DNA of 64,000 nt, from assembly GCA_029817715.1 (NCBI GenBank), contig JARUPY010000154.1, positions 4,553,501-4,617,500 of the forward strand, read 5' to 3'. Positions 25,401-39,666 of this stretch are shown here, piece after piece. The first letter of the stretch is position 1. The number at the start of each line of letters is the position of its first letter. This DNA is from Melastoma dodecandrum. Taxonomy: Eukaryota > Streptophyta > Magnoliopsida > Myrtales > Melastomataceae. A program made the position numbers and the translations under genes. Under the pieces are notes generated by a model. It worked only from the letters and a program-made list of their open reading frames with translations, was not told the origin of the DNA and did not search any database.

Positions 25401-26935
25401 TTTTTTTAAAATAATATATTGTTTTGAAGAAATGGAAAAAGTTAGTGGGGAGGGTTTTATTGGGTTGTGGATGGAGATTACTAATTTTAATTAAAGGAAA
25501 AGGGAAAAGAGTGGGGAACATATAAAATAAAATAAGAAGAGACAGGGGAAGAACAGTGACGGCACGCGGGAGCGGGGAGGCAATTTGGGCGCCCTGCCCC
25601 TTCCAGCAGACAAAATCAATCATTTGCACCTCCGCCCCCACCCCACCAATCACACTTAAAGTATATCCTCTCAATCTCAACCGCCACAAAATTATTATAA
25701 TAAACATTATATTTATAATATTTAATGCCATTAAATTTGTGTCGAGACTAAGAAAGCTCTCCCCTCCCGTTTCATAACATTATTGGAAATATTAAAATTA
25801 TTATTACGTATATGTGGTGGTTGTTAGAGCATATTAATGGTCGGAGTGGGATGCCAACGCCCCTCCATCACCACACACACCCCGATTTGGTCGCTGCATT
25901 TAATTGAGAATAAAGAAAAAAGGAAGGGGGAGGAAGAATTTATTCAGGTCAGAGGGGGGGAACAGACAGATATACATTGTATATGGTTATGCTGATGATG
26001 ATGATGATATGAAATCGGAAAGCGACCGAACATGATTTATTTTCATTTTTTTTTCTTTATTACTTATGTTTTGTCCGTGGTGGTAGTGGTGATGGTATTA
26101 ATGGTCTTGCGATTTTGGCATTTTGGAAGTCTGTTGTAGTGTTGTCGGGTCGTTTTCTAACCCTCCCCCCCTCCCATACCTGCATGCCCCTGGGGGCTGC
26201 TCTGGTTTCCACGAGACGAGACGAGACGACGACCACCCGGTTTGCCGTCCCTCCCTTTTCGCATATCTGAGGTGAGGTGAAATCCCCCCACTCCTCCTTT
26301 CAAGCATAGACATAAAAAAAAAGGAAACAGAGAGCATTTAATGTGCTGTATTGTATCGTCCCTCGTCGTCCTCCTCTACCTCTCGTGTCGTCGCATTCAG
26401 CCATCGCGTTTTATTTTTCTGCAACCCCTCCGTGCTCTCTCTCTCTCGCCACAGCCAGTGCTCGTGCAAAAGCTAGTAGCAGCTCCGATGACCACGAGAC
26501 ATCCCGACAACTCTTACGTAATCCTCCCCCCCCAATGACCCATACTCGTCCCTTTTATAAAATCATACGAATACTTTATTGTAAACTTGGGGGTGTGCAC
26601 CAGAACTATTTCCTGCGTTCATGCTAAGTTCTTGGTTTCAATTTAAAGGAACTATTGATGGTAAGCTCCATTCTGATGTTGGTATCACTCCGACGTTGTA
26701 GGTTATCGAGAAAAAGAAAAACAAGAATACACGTGTTTATATTTTGTTCATATAGAGATAAATAGTTAAAAACATAATTATTATCGTCTTTAAATGTAAT
26801 TTTATAATTTTCATATAATTTAAAATAATGAAACACCTAGCCCTACTTACTAAATGTATTAAATGATAAATTATTAAATTTAAAACACATCTGTTGCTTT
26901 TTACTGGTGGCTTAAGTGCATTCGTTTACACAATC

Positions 26936-26958
26936 ATATATATATATATATATATATA
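26936..26958. repeat. (AT)n microsatellite
   Basis: Alternating AT dinucleotide tract in an AT-rich intergenic region. Confidence 0.9.
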
Positions 26959-27169
26959 AGTTGGAAGAGTAAGACAAGAAACATAATTTTAAATAAATTA
27001 GAAAATATATTTATGACAAAAATCATAAAAAGAAGAGGAACAAAAACATAACCTGCTCTTTCAACGCGCCAATTTACTTGGTGGCTTAGTTTAATCCGAC
27101 GATTTGCATAGTTACACGATATTATTTATAATTTTAATAACATGACAACAGTTTTATTTTGATTCCTTT

Positions 27170-27270
27170 ATAAGTAATAAATTTCTAGTACGACGGTTGT
27201 GATTCGAACTCGAAAACGAAATTTTAGTACCCTGATCACTAGGGTATTCACTTGAAGACTTTATTTTGAT
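27170..27270 (-). mobile_element. Possible SINE-like fragment
   Basis: On the minus strand the sequence reads CTAGTGATCAGGGTACTAAA, then GAGTTCGAATCAC, which resembles the A- and B-box region of a tRNA-derived SINE. Ends and target duplications are not visible. Confidence 0.3.
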
Positions 27271-29168
27271 TTTTGATATCGTGAATACCGGAACCAATGG
27301 TACATGATGATTCCAAGTAGGTTCTTAGTTTAATCGAATATGTTATAGATTTGACCTGTAGTAATTTCGTTTGTCTAGGTTAAGATGAAACTTGATATGC
27401 CCTTTTATAAGACCACATCAACTTATTTCGTGTGTCGCCAGGGTCATCATGCACCATACTCAAGCGATCCAACAACTTAGACTGAAGACCTTTTTCTTAA
27501 AAACAAAAAAAAAAAATTGTCTTGTTCTTCCGTGTTTATCGAATTCAGTGGTCGGGATCAATCAAACCGATTAACATCTCAAATCAACACCAAAATGATG
27601 GAAAAGGGGGGAAACATGAGAAAGTAGGGCGGAAGGGGGGGGGGGGTGGTGAATGGAATGTTTTTGAACAAATGATTGCTGAATTCATGATTAGATAATT
27701 AAAGCTTTTGGTCATGGCATGCATGTCCATGCAAAGGGGGACATACTTATCATGCAAAATCCCTGAATTCAAAAGGATACCCTCCTCCCCTCCCTTCATT
27801 ATTTATTCATTACTATTGTTTATTTATTTTATTTTTTGTCAAAAACTTTATCGGGACACTATGATTATGAAAAAGAATAGTTTCCTTAGGGAGGGTGGTC
27901 ATGATTATCGTTGTTATTCCACTCTCTCCCCTCCCCCCCTAATGATGATAATCATGATGGTCTCGTCGTCGTCGTCATCGTTCTTCTCTTACCCAAAAAA
28001 TAAAACCAACCCACCTTTTTCTTTTCAAGATATATAATTAGTCCAAAGAACTTTGGTTGTGTCTTTTGGGTTATTTAGGCCATCTGGGATGCTGCCAAAA
28101 TTGTTGACAAAGGTTCGGACATCAGGCCCCCCACCGCCCACCACCACCACCACTCCTCCCTCCTTCCTCCCAGCAAATATTAATTAAAATAAGTTAATTT
28201 CTATTAAGGAATATCTGTGCCGTAAGGGCACTAGTTAAGAAGCATTACATATAACTGTGATTTTACATTTATCACATCATGATCGTAATATAACATGATC
28301 TTTTTATAAGTCATTACATTATTATTGTTATTGTAAATTGTAATAGAACGTGATTTTTTATTAGTTAAATATTTATAACATTTTTTTTTTTGTGAAACGC
28401 GGTTACCTTTTCTTTCTATCAATCTCAATTAAAAATCATTGAACATTACAGTTTAATAAGTAAAAAAATTTCACAATGTGGAGGATTTTTAGAAGGAATG
28501 ATTGGCGATGATGAGATTCCGAGATTAAAATGCTTGACTGTTTTATTGGCTCATCAAAGCGTTTGTGTCCCCCTTATGATTGCAATATTTTAACTTAAAA
28601 AAAAAAACATTTGATGGACAAAATTCCAACCGGAGGAGGTATCCTAAGAATATCTAAAAGCTCTAGAAAAAGTTATAAAAAAAAGGTCCTTCCAATGTAC
28701 ACATCTCTCTTTTCTTTTACTACTAGGAAAAAAAAAAGAAAAGGGAAAATGTTATTATGGACTAATCATTAATTTTGAATCATCGGGAAAAAAAGAGCAC
28801 TTTTCTTTGGGTCACACTAAATTATTATCCACACAAACCTGAACTTGGATCAAAGCCCATCTAATCATCCCATACTTATGCTTTTTTTCCCTTTCCCATA
28901 TGTACACAACGCTTTTGGAATCATACATGTTGCTAAATTACAGACGTTCCAAGCATATGATAGTTTTGGAGACGACAGCACAACGTGGTATACCAGGAAA
29001 TTACTAGCATTATAAAGCCAAGTATGACGCCTAATATGCCCAACCATGCCGATGACGATCGTAAAAGAGGAGAAACCGTACCCTTAGGTTAGTATTCCAA
29101 CCCTTGAATAATGGGGATTCTTTAGCACGACAAGGTCATGGGTCAGGGCTATTCGGAAGAGACGGCTT

Positions 29169-30452
29169 CTACTCCATTCTCCGCCTCCTGGGTGCACGAG
29201 CATTGCTGCCATCGACATCGGAGGCCCTGGCAGCATCGTTCCCCTGCATGGAAGTCGAAGTCGAGAGGGACCCCATGGAATCGATCTCCACGGCAGTATC
29301 CAGCTGACTATCTGAGTTAATCACCGCCACTATGCTCGAGAAGAAGTCTCGATCGTCTACTGGAGGAGGCTGGCCGTCGTTCCTTCCTTGCACGGGACCT
29401 CTTCTGCGAGGTGGACCAACAGCCCTTTCTGCAGCGCTAAACGCGGAGACGTGGAGAGGAAGTACGGGAGGGTTCCTGTGGGACTGTGATCTCCTCAGCA
29501 GCAAAGAATGGATGTGGCGTGCATCCCACCTCTCAGTGCTACCGCCATCTATTTGAGCATTGTTCAGGGCATCGTCCGTCGCCATGGCCAAGTTCCGATC
29601 CCTCCGCAATCCCCGAGATGTCAAAAGCCTATTCAGCGCAGGACCATTCCGTGCAGCCAAGTCACGAGCATCAGTAGGCTCAGGAGGCTGATTTGAGGCA
29701 GGGGCTAGGTCGGAACTATTGTTGAGTTGCCGAATTATATCCTCCATAGGGAAGTGCAGAGACGTCCTCTGAACTACTTGCCTGAAGCTTTCTGCCCGCC
29801 TTGCAGGAGGCCTCGTAGGTATCTTTATGGCCAAGTCATCTTCGGGCGGATTGGAGACAGAATTCCCACGACCATATATTGGAGTGAGGTTCTTGATGGT
29901 AACCTCTCCCTTACAAACGGGACATTCCTTCACGTCCGAATGAATGTGTATCCACCTGTAGAGGCAAGGCCAACAGAACAAATGACCGCAACAGGTAACC
30001 ACAGGGTCCCTAGCCATGTCCAAGCATATATTACAATCGAAGAAGCCACCATCCTCGTCGCTTATCTTGTCGACATCATCCTTCTTCTCCTCTGACAGGG
30101 AATCCATGGCAAAGCCACTACCACAATTATCAAGCACTTTTCTTCCCTCATCCCCGTTCTCCCTTGGAGCCACACTACCTTCGCCAGCCTGCACTGTCAC
30201 TGGATTACCAGAATTAATCACCAACTGATTCCAGTCCATTGAAATGCTCTGCACATGGGGCGGGATTATGAGACGCCGCCATCTCCCCCGTTGTCGAGCC
30301 CTCAACCGATTCGCTTCCCTTACCCTGACAACCCTCCCATCCATCCAACCGTCCAAATCCATCGCTTCAGCGGCTACCCTATCCGATCCTTGCTCGGAGA
30401 CGGGACCCAAATTCAAATCAAGGTTCATCGCATTGGCAGCCTCATCTCCCAT
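29169..30452 (-). CDS. RING-type E3 ubiquitin ligase, MUSE1/MUSE2-like
   Basis: Uninterrupted coding exon for 427 aa. A C3HC4 RING lies at residues 140-180 (C140, C143, C155, H157, C160, C163, C177, C180), with the family signature GHLFCWPCLYRW followed by ECPVCKGEV and TPIYGRG. LDLNL at 11-15 is a conserved N-terminal motif. The C-terminus (DDRDFFSSIVAVINSDSQLD, DTAVEIDSM, then a PRRRR end) matches the Arabidopsis pair MUSE1/MUSE2, which ubiquitinate partner NLRs of SNC1 in immune control. I see no obvious membrane anchor of the RMA type. A leader intron is likely at 30494-30947 (donor GAG before GTCAAC, acceptor CCGCAG), so transcription probably starts near 31.0-31.3 kb, divergent from the actin gene. 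Family is clear; the immune substrate is inferred. Confidence 0.9.
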   Translation of the reverse strand: MGDEAANAMNLDLNLGPVSEQGSDRVAAEAMDLDGWMDGRVVRVREANRLRARQRGRWRRLIIPPHVQSISMDWNQLVINSGNPVTVQAGEGSVAPRENGDEGRKVLDNCGSGFAMDSLSEEKKDDVDKISDEDGGFFDCNICLDMARDPVVTCCGHLFCWPCLYRWIHIHSDVKECPVCKGEVTIKNLTPIYGRGNSVSNPPEDDLAIKIPTRPPARRAESFRQVVQRTSLHFPMEDIIRQLNNSSDLAPASNQPPEPTDARDLAARNGPALNRLLTSRGLRRDRNLAMATDDALNNAQIDGGSTERWDARHIHSLLLRRSQSHRNPPVLPLHVSAFSAAERAVGPPRRRGPVQGRNDGQPPPVDDRDFFSSIVAVINSDSQLDTAVEIDSMGSLSTSTSMQGNDAARASDVDGSNARAPRRRRME

Positions 30453-32440
30453 GGAATCTCCCCAGACGCAATCTTGTTTTGGGGGAGCTAAGCCTGCGGA
30501 TGCCCGGAAGGAACAAAGACAATTCCCAACAAATCAAGATTCTTCCATCAGAACCATCTCCTACGCATAAAGACACAGATATCAAGTTCAACCCACAGCA
30601 CAAAGCTCACATCTTTAAGCACCAGCACAAATAAAAATCCGACCTTCAGCATAAAAGATCGATAATTCAACTGATCAACCTCGTCGAGGAAACCCCAAAA
30701 CTAACTTCAATCCAATCGAGCACCGGAGACCCCGCGACAAAACCCTAATCACCCACATGCAGAATTCAGGCCAGCCAACCGGAGCAGAACAAACGAACAA
30801 TCTGGGAACAGGAATCAAGACCCGAAATCAAGACTGATAACAAAATCCTCGATCAGGAGGGGGGAGGAGGGAAGAGAACAATCAAGCCAAGAAACCTCTG
30901 AGATCACTAGCACAAAAACCAGCTGGTCCGAAAGTCCCAGAGTTGACCTCGCCTGATCGGCACCGTCCGTCTCGCCGATTGCCGTGTATTGCTTTTGGGG
31001 TTCTTGGGACAACGAATATCCGATCGAGAATTAGAGGAGGGGTGGTGGGGGTGATCTCTTTTCCTCGAAAGTGAGCAGAAACGGCGAGGATTGGGACACC
31101 GAGAAAGAGAGAGAGAGGGAGGGAGGGAGGGAGGGTGCGATGTGCGGGTCGGGGCGCGAAGAAAACGAGGGGAAAGGATCGGACGGGGGGAGAGGAAGAC
31201 GGAGTTGTCCGAACAACACGTGGAAGGTTGGGATGGGATGTTGGAATCTGGCACTCAAAAGTCTCTCGTTAAGTAGTAAACCAACGAGGCAAAGCTCAGG
31301 CTTTCGTTGTCCAGCCCCCGGTTCGGGAAGCAGTGGCCGGATCCATTCGACAACCTTGCGGTACCTCGGTTTTGTGGCCGTAGCTGCATGATCGTGATGC
31401 TCGGGGCTCCCGCTCCTACAACTAGCGTGGTCAAACACCATACTGTTCCGAAAACCAACCTCGCCTGTTGAATGGTTCAAGCCAGCGGGCAACCCCTTTA
31501 GAGGGCCATCCTAATGCTGTAAAGCCCGCGAATCCTTCTCCTCGGCTAGATTGACGGCGATCAGGTCTGCTGCCATGCACAATAAGACATTGTCATGGAC
31601 CGAGTGTTTTATACGAGCACTACAATTCGACGAGGGACAAATCAATGAAAAAGCTGGTATACCGCCCCACTTATTACCAAATCACTTGGCCTGAAAAACG
31701 ACATGATTCAGGAGAAACTCTTTAAGAGTTTGAAAATGGCCCTTCCCCTTGATCTGGCCCTGGGCTGCCAACTCTGTCATCATCCCTTTTACCGATCGTC
31801 TTTCGAACCCGACAACCCCTATGACCAAACTAACCAACTTAATCCGCGAAAACGACTGAAACCTGATCGCATAATCATATATCCTTTCTAAAACGTGCCT
31901 GCCTCCAAAAAACCAGCTGGCCCTTGTTTGTCCGAAAGTTTTCACCCCCTCCCTGATCCGAAATGGTCCGAATCGATGGTTTGTCCGAAGAAAGGACGGC
32001 AGAGATTCGTTCCATGGGAAAGGGTGAGGGGTGCTTTCGCCTCCACCACACCCTGTTTATTTAAAAGAATGACCGAAGAGCGTGCTAAGCCCTTCCCGTC
32101 TCATTAATTGCCTCTCTTCTTCTATCGCTGTGGCAGATATCCGATCCGGGAAGACGAGCGTCCGTGATCTGATCCTTCCTGTTGTTGCTTCGAGGTGATT
32201 CTGAGGTTAAGCGACGTGGGTTTGGCTGGATTCGTCTTTTTCCTTCCAAAGTTTTGATCTTTTCTTGTGGACCTGTGGGTGCCCTGTTTTGTGGACCCGG
32301 GATTGATCTTCCTGATAGGTTGTTGTTGTTTGAGGCGGTCGGTAGTGTTAGACGATCGGTTTGATCTCGCCTCGTTCATCGGTTCGTCATCAAATTGAAT
32401 GATTGATGCGTTGGTGTGATCTGCAGATTTTGATTAGAAG
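30453..32440. promoter_or_regulatory. Shared divergent region between the RING gene and actin
   Basis: This carries the minus-strand leader of the RING gene and the plus-strand promoter and leader of actin. A TATA-like TATTTAAAAG lies at 32058-32067, about 30 bases before the likely actin start. The actin leader intron fits 32195-32426 (donor CGAG before GTGATT, acceptor CTGCAG), ending 14 bases before the ATG as is typical of plant actin genes. The middle (31.26-31.96 kb) has unexplained mixed-frame open stretches. Confidence 0.6.
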
Positions 32441-33765
<1,325 letters not shown>

Positions 33766-36700
33766 GCGTGAGGAAGCTGGTTCGAGATGGTTCACTCATC
33801 AGCAAGAAAATTTTACTCCTAATATTTTTTTGTGATATTTGAAGTATTGAATTTGGATACGGTTGTTTTGTGTACTTCTAACTCTTGTTTCTTTTTCTTC
33901 TTTTTTTTTTGGGGGGATTTCATGGTTAAAAGAGCAAAGAAAAAGCATGTGTATTTGTTGCATGTAATAATTGAATTATAATCATAATAATTATTATTAT
34001 CATCATCATCTCGTATCAGATCAAACACAAGACGGCTTACCCATTTAAGATTTCAAATTCCAATTTCAAATTATTTATTAAAAATCTTAGTAACCATTAG
34101 AGTTGGGTTATCAGGGCCGGGCCGGGTCGGGTGGGTCGGGCTATCTAACCTATCCAAACCCGGGCCGAATTTAATCGGGTCCGAAAATTTTAGCTCGGCC
34201 CAGCCCAAAGGGTACCAGCACTACGACAGGACTGGTCGGTCGGGCCAATCGGGCCCCTTGGCCCATGAGCAGGTCGAACTCCCAAACACTACCCTTTATT
34301 ATTATATTCTTATAGCAAACGGAATTTAATCTGCCATCTTTTTTAATTGTTTCCACCTTCCGATCCTAACGGAAGATAACTAAACAGAGCATAAAAATGC
34401 TTGCTGGGTTTGAAGATGTTGCAAAAACTAAGTGGAGATATGTATTCATGCAAAGATATTGAAAAAAAGAATTATATTTAATCATTCAAATTGAGAGGCA
34501 TCGATAAGATTTCACGCTCTTTCGACCACAGCCAGAAAGTTTTTCACATATTCCTCCTATATACAATCATTTCTAGAGTCATCAAAGCTAGGGGTATCCT
34601 ATCCATTCGGTTCAATCCGAAATCGAATACAATAAATCAATAATGTATTTCGGTTTGTGGGGGTTAAAACCAAAAAAAAAAGTGTGATTAATACAACAAT
34701 AATACGAAACTAAAGGTTGTGGAGATTGATGGGTTGACCTGAAGAATGATACGAGAAGATACTAACTGTTGGAGAGAGTTGCTGGGGGAAAGCGTCGTGC
34801 ACATGTTCTTTCTTTCTTTCTCTACACCTTGAAGAATCAAGCCAAACACGAGATGAATGCGTCCGTGCAGCAACTAGAAGTGAAGTCATCGCCCCCAATG
34901 ACTAAAACTAAAAGGTAAACACAGACGTCTAGTTAAGACACGAGGGGTGCGTTTTCTTTGACTGGCAACAACAAGTGAACTTACTTAGCCGATCACATCG
35001 TCACATGAAAGCTACATTTTTAATTTCATTTATTTGCACTGTTGAGTTCATAACACGAGAAGGAAGGTTTCAAAAAAAAGTAGTAATCCCAAATTTCAGT
35101 GAAGCAAAAAACGACGTCTAAAAGCAGTGGAGGGGGGCGCCCGTGTTTTGACTTACCTCAACATGATGCTTTCCCTTTACTTCTTTTTAACTTCAATATC
35201 TTAATTCAAAAGAATATGTTAAATTTCCATCTTTTGACATAGTTTGCTTTCTTTTATACCAAAAATATAAATTCGGAATGGTCTAGTTTGCTGCCTTTTC
35301 TATCGTAAAATAACAAGGAGATCTTACCATTAACAGAAAATTCATCCCTGTTGCCCATTGATTTGGTCGTCCCATATTTTACTCTCTCCTTATTACTCGT
35401 TCCTTTCTTTCTTTCATTTTGAAATATGTACGTGCTCAAAAATAATATACAACACTATAACACATTCCGGGTCAAACCCAAGAAACTTTCATGTTTGTTG
35501 TATTGCATCGACCTCAATCTTAAGTATTTGGTCAAGGGGGAGGGCTTATGCATTCAAATTTTTCTTAATCTATATTTACCACGTCACCCCAAAAAAGGAC
35601 TTTTCTCTCCCTATCTTCTCATGCATTTGACTTTGTTTGTTGCCAACAATTTTGGCATGAAAAAAAAAATATCACGGTGAAGATAGGCTTTTGGCCACTA
35701 CCAACCAACCATAAAAAGGGACATGGCATGGTAATTTTTTTTGTCCCCCTTTTCTTGAAGCTTAATAGTCTAAATATTCTTATTTACATTTATTTACAAA
35801 TTTGAACTATGAAGACGGTCAATGTTCAGACATGCACTCGCATAACGACAAAAGAAGGGCAGAACGTCACTCACATAAATATAAAGATGCCTTGTGTGTC
35901 AGGTTCGCGTTGTTCTTGTCCAACGGACTAAGTATGAGTACAGTCATCCAACAGATCCGCATAGATAGGGTAGAATTTCATAGTCAAAAATCAAGTAAGA
36001 CCGTGGCTATAGTTTAAACATGTAGAACTTTTCCCAAGTTGGGGCTCCGAACCTTTGACTCGTAATAATACTTCACGGGCTTGTAATAACAAGACTTGTC
36101 ATTACAGACTAAAGATGTGATTGGAGGTTCGAAACGAATGAATGAAACACTTCACAAATCACAGCCTTCCAGTAAAGATTTTCACTAAAACTATTCAAAT
36201 CTATCAGTCGTAAGTACCCAAAAATATGGCATGGAGGCTTGACCCACGGGATCCCCCTTTTACGATTCAAACCCACATTTTTAACCAAACTACTAAAAGG
36301 CATGCCATATTGTATACATAAAATATAATCAAGCCACATCAATATCTTCGATGGGAATTACAAATGCGTTTTCGTGATTGGCATGTCCTTTGTTGTCATC
36401 ATCTTTCTTTTTTTTTTTTAAAAAAAATAGAGAATCCCAAATTGCGAATAGTCTACCAAGAGGGTCGAGTTGACTTTGACTCTTCTAATTTAATGTCTAA
36501 AACAAAATAATATTTCCCATAAACTATTTCACTAAATGGGAGTCATCAAGGTGAAAGATTAACACGAGAGAGATGATGAAAAAAGAAATTGGAGATTCCC
36601 TTTGGTACATGTGTTAACCACCCCCATAATAGAACTAATCAGGGGGGGGGGGGAATAATAGTCAATATAATGTAATATAGACCATCCATATCAACCCCCC

Positions 36701-37221
36701 TTCTTAAGACATTCAAAGCCGCCATCGGGATGTATCCATATAACTCTATATGCTTTCTGCAACCAACATTGACTTTACCAATGTGCCCCAAGAGAAACAT
36801 ACTTTGTTTGGAGAATTATGTATGACTTCCCCACCCAAAGTCCATTCCACCCCACCCCACTAAAAATTCAAACAAATATTATCATTATAGGATTACCCCC
36901 AGCTTATTATTCATTTGTCCCATAATCACAATCTCGTGGTCAACTCAGCAAAAGAAATCTTTTGATGCGAATTCACAAATACGATATTCTTATATTCTTA
37001 CAAGCAGTGAAGGTTTGCACTTTTGCAAAATAGGATTAACTCATTTTCTTAGACCTAGAGGGCAGACTTCTTGTCATACTCCAAGTCTTCATCACCCAAC
37101 AACGACCACAATCTTCTACGACAACTTTTGAAAAACTCGCTAGACACATCCCAAGCAACATGACATACGTTTTTTCCTGTTTGGCTTTTGACGATGATCA
37201 ACGGGTGCCGGTCTTCCGCCT
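33766..37221. other. AT-rich intergenic region
   Basis: About 3.4 kb with no supportable gene. A GGGCCGGGCCGGGTCGGG-like stretch near 34.11-34.26 kb resembles transposon terminal sequence and the stretch at 15.43 kb. A 12-G run sits at 36642-36653. Confidence 0.5.
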
Positions 37222-37689
37222 TCAAATTAGGGTATATGGATGTGGAGCTTCGAAGTGAGGTGTTGGCTGAAGCCCTTGCAGTTCCCACATGAACCCGTCG
37301 TCCAAGTCGATGAAATCCTTGAGGTAATTACCGCAGTCCACCCGCTCCTCCTTCACCGTCAGCCTTTCTCTCGAGTCGAGTCCCCGGAACAAGTCGAAAT
37401 GTACCGCCTTCCTCGGCTTCGGCCTCTCCGGCACTACAACCCTGGGCTCCAGTTCTCTGGCCCTCTTCCTCTCGGGGCCGTGATCATGATTGGCCTCCGC
37501 CGCCGCCGCGTTCCCCGTGAGACTCTGAACTAGGTCCCGGAAGTTGGCGGTGTCGGTCTTGATGATCTCGGGGGCGAACAGGTGGATCACCCGGATCTTA
37601 GGCGCCTTGAACCTTGGGTCCTTGCGGGTCGACAGGGCCATGGACGCCATCCTCTTGTTGCCGGTGTCGGGTCTTATCATCATCTTCAC
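37222..37689 (-). CDS. VQ-motif protein, VQ17/VQ25-type
   Basis: Single-exon gene for 155 aa. FRDLVQSLTG at residues 50-59 is the full VQ motif (FxxxVQxLTG), which binds group I and IIc WRKY transcription factors. The region around it (KIRVIHLFAPEIIKTDTANF) and the acidic C-terminal YLKDFIDLDDGFMWELQGL are typical of the short VQ proteins near VQ17/18/25. VQ proteins are nuclear cofactors in defence and development and several are MAP kinase substrates. A TATA-like ATTATAAAG on the minus strand lies about 60 bases upstream of the ATG. It lacks introns, as most VQ genes do. The WRKY partner cannot be inferred. Confidence 0.92.
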   Translation of the reverse strand: MKMMIRPDTGNKRMASMALSTRKDPRFKAPKIRVIHLFAPEIIKTDTANFRDLVQSLTGNAAAAEANHDHGPERKRARELEPRVVVPERPKPRKAVHFDLFRGLDSRERLTVKEERVDCGNYLKDFIDLDDGFMWELQGLQPTPHFEAPHPYTLI

Positions 37690-39400
37690 TGTTTAGGATA
37701 TATGTTTGGTTGGGAAGAGTTTTGAGGGTGGTCTAAAGTTTGCCATCTTTATAATGAAATTTAATGATTGTTTATTCGAAGCAGAGAAAGGGACGTAAAA
37801 ACTCTATTTAAAAAATCATGTGTACAAATTATATCTGCCCTGTCTTTCTGAATGAAATCCCGGGGGTTCCCTAATCGTTATTAACTTCCTCCATTTATTT
37901 TAATTTCGATTTCACATCGAGTCATAAACTTGAACTAATTGACAAACAGAGACGTGGGTAAGAAGTAATTACCCCCCACAATGATAGAAATTAAGTTAAT
38001 CTCCGAGACTTATCCACAAGATAATGGCAATCAATCTCAAATGGATGATTATTTTGATTAGATAACATGTTTTCCATCTTTATAGATGATCATTTAGTGC
38101 CGTGGTTAATCATGTTAATTAACAAAGGGGTTGGTAGGGTCGAAAGTTGGTGCCAAAAGTGTAGAATTGACACACGCAGACACACCAGTTCGACAAGTTT
38201 TCGCATTGTTAATTCCGTATATGGAAGGGGGGGGGGAGTGTTCATGTCTTCTGCTATGACAATACACCACGCAGTTGGTTTTGCCCCTGAATAAAATACG
38301 AAAGATGCCGCGTTAATTGCCCGGTAAGAAAACCAAACAAACAGTTAGTCTCGATGGCCCCATTCACCTCCATATATTCTAGAACGAGCCAGTATAAAGA
38401 TATTAAGGTAATGAAATAACTAGTACTTTAGTTGTAGTATTAAAAAACCTATGATCGATGAAAGTTAAAGTGAGCACGAGAGGACATATAAACAGACTTG
38501 GCAAAAGTCGACTTTCGAAATCTGAATGCAATGAGAGCTGCAAGCAGGCCGATGAACATAATCCATGTCCTTCCATCCGTCCATAAAATGAGGAAACCTT
38601 GACATGTAATATGAAGCACACACACTTTGACATTTACAAAAGAATCCTAGTATAAATACAATTTTAAGACAATGTAAAAGGCACGAAAATCACTTTTAAG
38701 AATCTCGAAGGTTTGGATTGCCATCTCTCGCCTTTCTTTTTGTAGTATTGTACTTCCTTTTCTAGGTAATCAAGTATTCGATTGTATGAATTTTTAGGTT
38801 TGTGTTTTCATTGTGTCAATGACCACGGTCAGAACTCAAAATCGGACCCTTATTATATACAATGTCAAATAATTCCGACGTGTTTTTACGTAAATACCCG
38901 CGCACATAATGCCGCCTCCAAGCAGTCTATGGTCGCCACTGGCCGGATGGCAACCGCCACTACCGGTGGTAGTACCGTCTGTTCCGACAACCGAAGGGGC
39001 AGCCACCAGACATGACCCCATGATGTGGAGAACCGAACAAGGCCTTCTCGGCTGTTGGTTTTTTGTAATGACAGTAGGAAATGTTTCCTTGTGTGTAGCC
39101 GCTGGGGATTTCTGAGGGAACGTGTTTGTTTGGATCTGGAGTTGATTCACGGGCCCGTGCTGGGAATGAATCTCGTTAAAAAGGATCGGAGAAAACCAAC
39201 TCGAGGGCCTTCAAAGCCCACGTTCGTAGGAAGTCAGTACAGAACTAACAGTGTCGTTGATTCCGAGGTTTTTCTGCTCAACAGCCGAACACAAATACAA
39301 GAACACAACATCGTTCCCATCGAAGAAGGGAAAAGAGAAGCAAAGCAGACAAACACAACCAAACTCACAACCCCCCATAACTCTCCCTTTTAACACTTGA
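37690..39400. other. Intergenic region
   Basis: Promoter of the VQ gene at the left, MOD1 upstream sequence at the right. It contains a 10-G run at 38227-38236. I see no gene; short open frames near 38.9-39.2 kb lack a family signature. Confidence 0.5.
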
Positions 39401-39482
39401 TCAGCCCCAACTGCCCCCCCCCCTTCTCCTGCATTACACTACCTGCATCGCCCCTTCCAGTCCTCATCGCGATACACCCGTG

Positions 39483-39638
39483 GTGAGTTACTGCCTTCAT
39501 CCTAGAATGGTTTTTTCTGGCGTTGCGGGTTCGCGGTGTTTCTTTAAAGTTTCGATCTTTATGTGATCCGGGACGTTTCTTGGGAGGAGGATCCACAGGC
39601 TTTTTTCTTTAATTTTTTTTGGGTTTTGCTCTGTTTAG
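39483..39638 (+). promoter_or_regulatory. Likely leader intron of MOD1
   Basis: A strong donor (CCGTG before GTGAGT) and a T-rich acceptor (CTGTTTAG) define a 156-bp intron just upstream of the MOD1 ATG. A C run at 39414-39423 lies in the presumed first exon or promoter. Confidence 0.55.
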
Positions 39639-39666
39639 GTGGGATTTGGGTTTTGGTGTAAGAGAG

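Larger units (their letters stand above)
22430..29168. other. Long AT-rich gene-free region
   Basis: About 6.7 kb with no supportable gene. It begins with the HAT14 leader and promoter. It contains poly-purine and poly-pyrimidine tracts, a (GGA)n stretch at 24538-24556, an (AT)n microsatellite near 26.94 kb, a possible SINE near 27.2 kb and a 12-G run at 27635-27646. I looked for hairpin precursors of the common conserved plant microRNAs and recognised none. Confidence 0.55.

Noticed and set aside
24300..25420. Possible microRNA precursor region
   Set aside because: I compared it by eye with common conserved plant microRNAs and found no mature sequence or clean hairpin.
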